Positions 1-5,878 of a stretch of 6,209 nt of DNA are shown here, piece after piece. Position numbers and translations under genes: made by a program. The notes under the pieces were generated by a model. The model was not told where the DNA came from and made no database searches. It worked only from the letters and a program-made list of their open reading frames with translations. Each line of letters opens with the position of its first letter. Position 1 is the first letter of the stretch. The stretch comes from Caldithrix sp. Its GTDB lineage: Bacteria; KSB1; UBA2214; DYKH01. The stretch spans positions 1-6,209 of the forward strand of contig DYKH01000265.1 of NCBI GenBank assembly GCA_020722685.1. Reading direction: 5' to 3'.

Positions 1-115
1 CTGAAAAAAAAGCGAAAAAGTGCGGCTGAAAAATCACAGAGGTTCGGATCTCTGAGCGTAGCGAAAATCCTCTCGGACCAAGTGAGAAGACGTTGATTGC
101 ACCATCATCACCGAT

Positions 116-144
116 TTGAAATTCTACGTATGAGCCATTAGATT
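116..144 (+). promoter_or_regulatory. Candidate sigma70-type promoter for the hsdR operon
   Basis: TTGAAA at 116-121 (5 of 6 matches to the -35 consensus) is followed after 17 bases by TAGATT at 139-144 (4 of 6 matches to -10). It lies in the AT-rich spacer before hsdR and would give a leader of about 50 bases. Matches this good occur by chance in AT-rich DNA and the host's promoter consensus is unknown, so this is only a candidate. Confidence 0.25.
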
Positions 145-188
145 TAGCGGTTTTTGACGCTAAAGGTTCCACAACTTGCCAAGTCGTT

Positions 189-193
189 AAGGA
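189..193 (+). promoter_or_regulatory. Ribosome binding site of hsdR
   Basis: AAGGA ends 7 bases before the ATG at 201. It supports 201 as the start rather than an internal methionine. Confidence 0.7.
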
Positions 194-200
194 ATATATT

Positions 201-2729
201 ATGGTGAAAGAAGCTAAAGCGCGAATCCTGATCAACGATCTTCTCAAAAGATCGGGATGGAGGTTCTTTGACGAAGAAAGCGGCCCCGCTAACATCACGC
301 TGGAAGCGAACGTCAAACTCAAGAAGAAGTCCCTCAGCGCCCTCGGCGACGACTTCGAGAAGACGGCCAACGGTTTTGTTGATTACCTGCTATTGGACAA
401 GTGCGGATTCCCGCTCGCCGTCTTGGAGGCCAAGTCCGAGAAATACGATCCCCTTGTCGGCAAGGAGCAAGCACGGCACTATGCCCAATCCCAGAATCTA
501 CGATTCGTCATTCTGTCCAACGGCAACCTGCATTACTTTTGGGATTTGGAGCAAGGCAACCCGGTCTTGATCACGGAGTTCCCGAATCCCGCATCCTTCG
601 CCCATTTCCACGCCTTCAAGCCAAATCCCGACGCACTGGTCGTTGAGAAGGTTGAGACCGACTATGTCGCGGTCACGCAGAACCCCAATTACCGCAATGA
701 CCCACGCTGGACCGATGCCGGCCAGCGTGAGGCATTCGTCAAGGATGCGGAACTCAAGTTCCTGCGCCCATATCAGATTTGCGCAATCGCCGCCCTTCAA
801 GAGGCCGTCGGCAAAGGGCAAACCCGCTTTCTCTTTGAAATGGCGACCGGCACCGGCAAGACACTCACCGCCGCCGCCGTGATCAAGATGTTTCTGCGCA
901 CGGGCAATGCGAAACGCGTCCTTTTCCTCGTGGACCGGCTTGAACTGGAAACCCAGGCATGGAAAGCCTTCGTCCGCCTTCTGAAGAACGACTTCCGCAC
1001 GGTCATCTACAAGGAGAACCGCGACGACTGGCGCAAGGCCGAGATCGTCGTTTCCACGGTCCAAAGCCTCCAGTTCAACAACAAGTATCGCCGCCTTTTC
1101 TCGCCCACGGACTTCGACCTCCTGATTTCCGACGAAGCGCACCGTTCCATCGGCGGCAACAGCCGGGCGGTGTTTGAATACTTCATCGGGTACAAGCTCG
1201 GCCTCACAGCGACCCCGAAGGACTACCTTAAGAAGGTTGACCCTGCCCGCATCAATGCCCGCGACCCCCGCGAATGGGAACGCAGGCAGTTGCTTGACAC
1301 CTACAAGACCTTCGGATGCGAGTCCGGCGCGCCAACTTTCCGCTACAGCCTCATTGACGGCGTCCGCGGAGGCTACCTCCTGAATCCCGTTGTCGTGGAT
1401 GCCCGAACAGAAATCACCACCGAACTGCTGGCGGACAAGGGCTATTCCGTCATGCAGGAGAACGAGGACGGCGAGCTGGTGGAACAGACGTTCTTCGGGA
1501 AGGACTTCGAGAAGAAGTTCTTTTCCGACGAAACCAATTCTGTCTTCTGCGAAACCTTCATGAAGAACGCATTGCGCGACCCGCTCAGCGGCGAGATCGG
1601 CAAGACGATCATCTTCTGCGTCCGCCAGGACCACGCGATGCGGATCGTCCAAAAGCTGAACGAGATGGCCCACGCCATGTATCCCGGCAAGTATAACTCG
1701 AATTTCGCCATTCAGGTGACATCCGGCGTAACCGATGCCCAGCAAATGGCGGCCAGCTTCGCGAACAACAACCTCAACGGCCACACCCGCTTCCTCGACG
1801 GCTACCTCAGTTCCAAGACTCGCGTTTGCGCCACCGTCGGCATGATGACCACCGGCTACGATTGCGAGGATCTGCTCAATGTCGTCCTGCTTCGCCCCAT
1901 CTTCTCTCCGACCGACTTCATCCAGATCAAGGGACGAGGCACGCGCAAGTACAGCTTCCGCTACACCGAGAAGGATGGCGGCCAAACACAGGAGCACGCC
2001 AAACCGAAGGAGAAGTTCAAGCTCTTCGACTTCTTCGCCGTCTGTGAGTATTTCGAAAAGAAGTTCAACTACGACGAAATCATCGAACTTCCACCGTTGC
2101 GCCCGCCGGGACCGCCGCCGCCCCCGCCTCCTCCACCCCCACCAGGGCCGGAAGGCTACACAAATGTTGACCCTGATCCGCTCAAATCGCATATTGAGTA
2201 TCCCGTCCCTGTTTACGGAATGAAAATTGACCGCAAGTTCTTCGATCGCTTCGAGGAACAGGTCAAGGCCTCGCCCGAAATCCGGCAACGCTACGAACAA
2301 GGCGACATCAAAGGCGCCGAGGAAGCCGTCATCGCCGGACTCTTCAACAAGCCGGAGGACTTCTTCAACCTCGACAAACTCCGTAGGGCGGTCCAGGCCG
2401 ACCGCCGCATCACGCTTCGGGAGATTCTGGCGAAAGCATTCGGCGAGATAGACCGATTCCCTTCCAAGGATGAGTTGCTGGAAGAGGAATTGGCGAAGTT
2501 CGTCTCCATCCACAAGCCGGATGCTACGCACATGCCCGTCATCCGCCAGTTCTTCAAAGCATATCTGACCGACGGCGGGGTCCGAGCGATCGTTGACTCC
2601 CGCGAGTTCAGCAAACTCGCGGACAATCCAAAAATTTCAATCGGCGACATCAGGGCGCTGAACGGCTGGCGGGACATCATCCCGGAATACGTTAAGGATT
2701 ACGTTTCATTGAACCAATTTGCAGCATAA
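201..2729 (+). CDS. hsdR: Type I restriction enzyme, R (restriction/translocation) subunit, EcoEI-like
   Basis: This is the motor and nuclease subunit of a type I restriction enzyme. With the M and S functions it translocates DNA using ATP and cuts far from the unmethylated target. The 842-residue protein shows an N-terminal PD-(D/E)XK-type nuclease signature (D61, then E76-A-K78 in AVLEAKSE). A superfamily 2 helicase core follows: Walker A ATGTGKT at 215-221, DEAH at 311-314, LTATP at 335-339, a motif V region around 546-555 (VGMMTTGYDC) and motif VI QIKGRGTRK at 575-583. A run of 11 prolines (638-648) links the motor to a C-terminal domain (about 670-840) that I recognise as like the EcoEI R-subunit C-terminus. 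It is full length for the EcoEI-type branch, with all key motifs present. The start is set by the AAGGA site just upstream. The stop TAA at 2727-2729 directly abuts an ATG of the next gene, which points to co-transcription. Confidence 0.97.
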   Translation: MVKEAKARILINDLLKRSGWRFFDEESGPANITLEANVKLKKKSLSALGDDFEKTANGFVDYLLLDKCGFPLAVLEAKSEKYDPLVGKEQARHYAQSQNLRFVILSNGNLHYFWDLEQGNPVLITEFPNPASFAHFHAFKPNPDALVVEKVETDYVAVTQNPNYRNDPRWTDAGQREAFVKDAELKFLRPYQICAIAALQEAVGKGQTRFLFEMATGTGKTLTAAAVIKMFLRTGNAKRVLFLVDRLELETQAWKAFVRLLKNDFRTVIYKENRDDWRKAEIVVSTVQSLQFNNKYRRLFSPTDFDLLISDEAHRSIGGNSRAVFEYFIGYKLGLTATPKDYLKKVDPARINARDPREWERRQLLDTYKTFGCESGAPTFRYSLIDGVRGGYLLNPVVVDARTEITTELLADKGYSVMQENEDGELVEQTFFGKDFEKKFFSDETNSVFCETFMKNALRDPLSGEIGKTIIFCVRQDHAMRIVQKLNEMAHAMYPGKYNSNFAIQVTSGVTDAQQMAASFANNNLNGHTRFLDGYLSSKTRVCATVGMMTTGYDCEDLLNVVLLRPIFSPTDFIQIKGRGTRKYSFRYTEKDGGQTQEHAKPKEKFKLFDFFAVCEYFEKKFNYDEIIELPPLRPPGPPPPPPPPPPPGPEGYTNVDPDPLKSHIEYPVPVYGMKIDRKFFDRFEEQVKASPEIRQRYEQGDIKGAEEAVIAGLFNKPEDFFNLDKLRRAVQADRRITLREILAKAFGEIDRFPSKDELLEEELAKFVSIHKPDATHMPVIRQFFKAYLTDGGVRAIVDSREFSKLADNPKISIGDIRALNGWRDIIPEYVKDYVSLNQFAA

Positions 2730-2741
2730 ATGAGAATGATC

Positions 2742-3593
2742 ATGAGTAAAGCGCAAAAAGCTGTTGTGAAAGTGCAAGGAACGAACATCGTCGTGCTGGC
2801 CCGCCACCGCCAGAACCAAGACTTCATTTCCCTAACTGACATAGCCAGGCACAAGGAACCTGATCGTTCGGATCACGTCATCCAGAACTGGATGAGAAAC
2901 CGCAATACGGTCGAATTCCTGGGCACATGGGAACGATTGAACAACCCGGACTTTAACCCCCTCGAATTCGAGGGGTTTAGAAACAAGGCCGGCCTGAATA
3001 GCTTCGTATTGACCCCGCGCCAATGGATAGAGACCACAGGTGCCGTCGGCCTGCTCTCCAAGTCCGGCCGCTACGGTGGCACCTTCGCCCACAAGGACAT
3101 CGCTTTCGAATTCGCGTCGTGGATATCCGTGGAATTCAAGCTCTTCCTGATCAAGGAGTTCCAGCGTCTCAAGGACGACGAGAACAGCCGACTTTCTCTG
3201 GCATGGAACCTCAACCGGACCCTATCGAAGCTCAACTACCGCATCCATGCCGATGCCATCCAGGAGCGCCTGATTCCGCCCGAAGTGTCCCCCGCTCAAG
3301 CCGCAAAGACCTATGCCGACGAGGCGGACGTGTTGAACATCGCCCTGTTCGGCCGGACGGCCAAGGAGTGGCGCACAGCCAATCCCTCACTGGATGGTAA
3401 CATGCGGGATCACGCCACCGTGGAACAATTGCTGGTTCTGGCCAATATCGAGGGCATGAACGCCGAACTTATCCACATGGGGCTTGCCCAGGGCGACCGC
3501 CTCCGGCGCCTGAATGAAATCGCCATACGCCAAATGCTGGTCCTCTCCACAGCGCCTGCCGCAAGACAACTCAAGGGAGAACCTCATGCTTGA
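2742..3593 (+). CDS. KilA-N domain protein within the restriction-modification operon
   Basis: A 283-residue protein (287 if the ATG at 2730 is used). Residues about 16-145 match the KilA-N fold, a DNA-binding domain known from phage antirepressor-type proteins and large DNA viruses. Visible signatures are FISLTDIARHKEPDRSDHVI, then NWMRNRNTVEFLGTWE, and GRYGGTFAHKDIAFEFASWI (109-128). The C-terminal half (about 190-270) is helical-looking and carries ALFGRTAKEWR and an IEGMNAEL segment seen in related KilA-N proteins. The ATG at 2742 is preferred because MSK-type N-termini are usual and a weak GAGAA lies just before it; ATGs at 2730 and 2736 are alternatives. It sits between hsdR and hsdMS and overlaps the latter by 8 bases, so it is probably made together with the enzyme. 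Such genes are recurrent in type I loci, but their function there is not established; a role in regulation or protein-DNA recruitment is inference. An 18-bp perfect palindrome lies inside the gene at 2958-2975. Confidence 0.9.
   Translation: MSKAQKAVVKVQGTNIVVLARHRQNQDFISLTDIARHKEPDRSDHVIQNWMRNRNTVEFLGTWERLNNPDFNPLEFEGFRNKAGLNSFVLTPRQWIETTGAVGLLSKSGRYGGTFAHKDIAFEFASWISVEFKLFLIKEFQRLKDDENSRLSLAWNLNRTLSKLNYRIHADAIQERLIPPEVSPAQAAKTYADEADVLNIALFGRTAKEWRTANPSLDGNMRDHATVEQLLVLANIEGMNAELIHMGLAQGDRLRRLNEIAIRQMLVLSTAPAARQLKGEPHA
2958..2975. repeat. Perfect 18-bp palindrome inside the KilA-N gene
   Basis: The sequence CCCCTCGAATTCGAGGGG is identical to its reverse complement. After one mismatch on each side the symmetry continues for 3 more base pairs, giving 24 paired bases over 2954-2979. 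It codes for PLEFEG in the KilA-N domain, so it could arise from codon choice, but it also has the form of a binding site for a dimeric protein or an RNA hairpin. Confidence 0.6.
3573..3580 (+). promoter_or_regulatory. Ribosome binding site of hsdMS
   Basis: AAGGGAGA lies 5 bases before the ATG at 3586. It selects that start over the in-frame upstream ATG at 3514, which lies deep in the KilA-N gene, and gives an 8-base gene overlap typical of translational coupling. Confidence 0.75.
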
Positions 3594-5520
3594 CGCACAA
3601 ACCAAATCCCGGATTGATTCCGCCCGCGACATCCTCGTCGGCAAGGTGCCCGTCCCGCAATCCCAGGTCGAGCAGATCACCATCGCCCTGATCTACAAGT
3701 TCATGGATGACATGGACCGGCAATCGGAGGAACTTGGCGGCAAAGCGACCTTCTTCACCGGCGACTTCAAGAAATACCGCTGGGCGCAACTGCTGGACAA
3801 ACGCTACAGCGGCCATGAACGCCTGCTTCTCTATGCCGAAGGCATCGAGAAGATGAATGAGAATAAAAATATCCCCCAGTTGTTCCGTGATATTTTCAAA
3901 GGCGTCTTCCTGCCCTACCGCGACCCGGAAACGCTCAATCTGTTTCTGAAGGAAATCAATGGCTTCACCTACGACCACAGCGAGCGGCTCGGCGATGCCT
4001 TCGAGTATCTGCTTAGCATCCTCGGCACGCAGGGCGAGGCTGGCCAGTTCCGAACCCCGCGCCACATCATTGACTTCGTCGTTGCCGTGGTTGACCCGAA
4101 AAAAAACGAGACCATCCTCGACCCCGCCTGCGGCACGGCCGGCTTCTTGATTTCCGCCTACAAACATATAATGAATAGCACCACAAAAAGCACAAAAGAA
4201 AAAGTTTCTGTGAATTCTGTGCCTTTTGTGGCCAACCCCCTTTCCCCAGATGAACGAGCCCGCCTCATGACCAACTTCCGCGGCTACGACATTGCCCCGG
4301 ATATGGTGCGCCTGGCCCGCGCCAACATGTATCTGCACGGCTTCCCGAACCCCACGATTCATGAATATGACACGCTAACCAGCGAGGAACGCTGGGACGA
4401 ACGCTACGACGTGATTCTTGCCAATCCTCCGTTCATGACCCCGAAAGGCGGTATCCGGCCACACAACCGCTTTTCGATCAAGGCCAAGCGCAGCGAAGTC
4501 CTGTTCATGGATTACATCGCCGAGCACCTCAACCCCGGCGGCCGGGCCGGTGTGATCGTGCCCGAGGGCATCGTTTTCCAGAGCCAGAACGCATACAAGC
4601 AGCTGCGGAAGATACTCATCGAGAATTATCTTTGGGCGGTCGTCAGCCTTCCATCCGGGGTATTCAATCCTTACGCCGGCGTAAAGACCAGCATCCTGTT
4701 CCTCGACCGGAACCTGGCCAAGCGAAACGATGAAATCCTGTTCGTGAAAGTCGAGAACGACGGCTTCGACCTCGGCGCGCAGAGGAGGCCGATCGAGGGA
4801 AGCCAGATGTCGGAGGCGATGAAAATCCTGGAAAACTACAAGGGGATGCAGAAAGCAAAGGATGGGAAAATATCGCTGACCGTTTCACGCAAGCGCCTCC
4901 TTGAATCCCCCGACATCAATCTCTCCGGCGACAGATACCGCGTCGCCGCCGCGCTGCCCGCCGGCAAGTGGCCCATGGTCAAGCTGGGGGAGGTGTGCAA
5001 GGTTGTTGCAGGTCAATCGCCAGATGGGAGCACTTATAACGACCGAGGTGACGGAATGCCGTTCCACCAAGGGAAGACGGAGTTTGGCGACACCTTTCTC
5101 GGTGAGGCGAAATCATGGACGACTGCTCCAACGAGAATAACAGAGCCCGGTGATATTGTCATGTCGGTGCGCGCGCCGGTTGGCCCTGTGAATATTGTTC
5201 GGGAACGTATTTGCATTGGACGCGGATTGGCCGCGATTCGCGCACAAACCCGCAGAATTGACAACATGTTTCTCTTCCATCTGCTTCGCGGAATGGAGGG
5301 TGAGATAGTCGGTTCACACGGAGCCGCATTCGCGTCAATCAACCGATCCGAGATCGAATCAATCCAATTCCCCCTTCCTCCGCTTGAGGAGCAGGAGAAG
5401 ATTGTTGCGGAGCTGGAGGGGTATCAAGAGGAAATTAGGAATTACGAATTGAGAATTAAGCAGTGCCGAGAAAAGATCACAAATACCATCAATAAAGTAT
5501 GGAGCGGGGATGAAAAATGA
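3586..5520 (+). CDS. hsdM: Type I restriction-modification fusion: DNA adenine methyltransferase (M) joined to a single-TRD specificity subunit (S)
   Basis: A 644-residue fusion of the modification and specificity subunits. Residues 1-150 contain the helical HsdM N-terminal domain (TIALIYKFMDDMDRQSEELG). The methyltransferase core carries the SAM-binding motif DPACGTAGF at 179-187 and catalytic NPPF at 280-283, the gamma-type N6-adenine arrangement. The S part begins near 460 (WPMVKLGEV) with one target-recognition domain (about 465-595), then FPLPPLEEQEKIVAELEGYQ (595-614) and a coiled-coil-like tail ending NKVWSGDEK. A standard S subunit has two TRDs; only one is present, so two HsdMS copies would be needed for a bipartite target. 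DNA from about 5000 onward looks less GC-rich than the M part, which fits TRD exchange. Two odd features: an in-frame palindromic element occupies residues 199-216, between motif I and the usual LSPDERARL segment, and residues about 616-624 (EIRNYELRI) are encoded by an AATTCNN-type repeat cluster. The start is fixed by AAGGGAGA. The gene overlaps the next one by 11 bases. Confidence 0.93.
   Translation: MLDAQTKSRIDSARDILVGKVPVPQSQVEQITIALIYKFMDDMDRQSEELGGKATFFTGDFKKYRWAQLLDKRYSGHERLLLYAEGIEKMNENKNIPQLFRDIFKGVFLPYRDPETLNLFLKEINGFTYDHSERLGDAFEYLLSILGTQGEAGQFRTPRHIIDFVVAVVDPKKNETILDPACGTAGFLISAYKHIMNSTTKSTKEKVSVNSVPFVANPLSPDERARLMTNFRGYDIAPDMVRLARANMYLHGFPNPTIHEYDTLTSEERWDERYDVILANPPFMTPKGGIRPHNRFSIKAKRSEVLFMDYIAEHLNPGGRAGVIVPEGIVFQSQNAYKQLRKILIENYLWAVVSLPSGVFNPYAGVKTSILFLDRNLAKRNDEILFVKVENDGFDLGAQRRPIEGSQMSEAMKILENYKGMQKAKDGKISLTVSRKRLLESPDINLSGDRYRVAAALPAGKWPMVKLGEVCKVVAGQSPDGSTYNDRGDGMPFHQGKTEFGDTFLGEAKSWTTAPTRITEPGDIVMSVRAPVGPVNIVRERICIGRGLAAIRAQTRRIDNMFLFHLLRGMEGEIVGSHGAAFASINRSEIESIQFPLPPLEEQEKIVAELEGYQEEIRNYELRIKQCREKITNTINKVWSGDEK
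4181..4231. repeat. Palindromic element inserted in frame in hsdM
   Basis: The left arm CCACAAAAAGCACA (4181-4194) and right arm TGTGCCTTTTGTGG (4218-4231) are complementary at 13 of 14 positions around a 23-base loop. The loop and arms hold short direct repeats (CACAAAAAG/CACAAAAG on the left, TTCTGTGAA/TTCTGTGCC on the right). The 51 bases equal 17 codons, so the reading frame is kept. The encoded low-complexity stretch (TTKSTKEKVSVNSVPFVA) is not expected in HsdM, where roughly ten variable residues usually separate AYKHI from the xPDER segment. From memory it resembles dispersed CACAAAA-type palindromes of environmental bacteria; this is unverified. Confidence 0.7.
5368..5419 (+). repeat. 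Direct repeat copy 1 (HsdS conserved junction)
   Basis: This encodes FPLPPLEEQEKIVAELE plus one base. The matching copy is at 5904-5955, 536 bases downstream. Both start TTCCCCCT and end with an identical 13-base block GCGGAGCTGGAGG (5407-5419 and 5943-5955), read in the same codon phase in each gene. Confidence 0.75.
5433..5457. repeat. Left inverted AATT heptad repeat cluster, inside hsdS
   Basis: Four AATT cores spaced exactly 7 bases apart (5433, 5440, 5447, 5454) give AATTNNN units. The reverse complement of 5433-5455 matches 5879-5901 at 20 of 23 positions, including a shared 13-base block (GAATTACGAATTG at 5439-5451). It is read in frame in HsdMS as part of the C-terminal tail. Confidence 0.8.
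5501..5504 (+). promoter_or_regulatory. Ribosome binding site of the four-helix-bundle gene
   Basis: GGAG lies 5 bases before the ATG at 5510, within the last codons of hsdMS. It supports start 5510 and an 11-base overlap. Confidence 0.65.
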
Positions 5521-5878
5521 GAATCCAGTCCAGGTCAAGAGCTATGCTTTTGCTGTTCGTATAGTCCGGCTGTATCAACATTTGTCGGAAAAAAAGAAAG
5601 AGTTTGTGCTTTCCAAGCAGGCATTGAGGTCCGGCACGAGTATCGGAGCCAATGTCGAAGAAGCACTCGGTGGGCAGTCTCGATCAGACTTCGTTTCCAA
5701 GCTGGCTATTGCCTACAAGGAAACCCGCGAAACCTGTTATTGGTTGCGCCTTCTTCACGACACCGGCTATCTGAACAATTCCGAATTCGAGAGTATTTAC
5801 AAAGATTCCGAAGAACTGCTTCGGATAATTGGCGCAATCCAAATTACTACTAAGAAAGCATCAAATGAAAATTCGTAA
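5510..5878 (+). CDS. Four-helix-bundle protein, S23/IVP family (23S rRNA intervening-sequence protein type)
   Basis: A complete 122-residue protein. It carries the hallmark family segments: KSYAFAVRIVRLYQHL (10-25), LRSGTSIGANVEEALGG (39-55), KLAIAYKETRETCYWLRLL (64-82) and SEELLRIIGAIQ (100-111). The family forms small helical bundles that assemble as oligomers. It is named after ORFs inside 23S rRNA intervening sequences and is related to Avd, the accessory protein of diversity-generating retroelements; its biochemical function is poorly known. Here it is not in an rRNA gene but is wedged into the 3' end of hsdS. GGAG before the ATG at 5510 and the usual family N-terminus fix the start. The stop codon TAA lies within the right heptad repeat, as if gene and repeat travelled together. 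The DNA looks less GC-rich than hsdR or hsdM, in keeping with acquisition. I see no reverse transcriptase or template repeat in the window, so nothing supports a retroelement role. Confidence 0.92.
   Translation: MKNENPVQVKSYAFAVRIVRLYQHLSEKKKEFVLSKQALRSGTSIGANVEEALGGQSRSDFVSKLAIAYKETRETCYWLRLLHDTGYLNNSEFESIYKDSEELLRIIGAIQITTKKASNENS

Larger units (their letters stand above)
1..200. other. Spacer upstream of hsdR, with an open minus-strand frame of unknown meaning
   Basis: No complete gene is visible. On the minus strand, the frame reading leftward from about base 199 is open without a stop to the window edge (66 codons). It includes a possible GTG start at 172-170 and the stretch YVEFQIGDDGAINVFSLG. 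On the plus strand, frame 1 is open only to a TGA at 94-96 and could be the last 31 residues of an upstream gene, but its composition is very basic and A-run driven. Neither peptide is recognised. There is a weak stem possibility around 41-80 (GGTTCGG against TCGGACC) and no convincing terminator. An 8-A run sits at 4-11. Confidence 0.3.

Noticed and set aside
41..80. Terminator or regulatory hairpin before hsdR
   Set aside because: The only pairing is about six base pairs with a wobble and a long loop, and no T-run follows it.
498..2531. A 677-codon open frame on the minus strand, antisense to hsdR
   Set aside because: It is the complementary shadow of a GC-biased coding gene. Its peptide is low-complexity (rich in V, G, E, L, A), with no recognisable domain, while the plus strand carries every HsdR motif.
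3514..3585. N-terminal extension of HsdMS from the upstream in-frame ATG at 3514
   Set aside because: The 24 extra residues overlap the KilA-N gene and do not resemble HsdM. AAGGGAGA correctly precedes the ATG at 3586.
3571..4362. A 263-codon minus-strand frame antisense to hsdMS
   Set aside because: It lies opposite the well-supported methyltransferase domain and shows no domain or plausible start signal. It is a shadow of codon bias.
5510..5878. Avd-type accessory gene of a diversity-generating retroelement
   Set aside because: The family is related, but no reverse transcriptase, template repeat or A-biased variable repeat is visible in the window. The flanking direct repeat is an HsdS conserved region.
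5510..5878. Intervening sequence inside a 23S rRNA gene
   Set aside because: The flanking DNA is clearly protein-coding (hsdS), with no rRNA sequence on either side.
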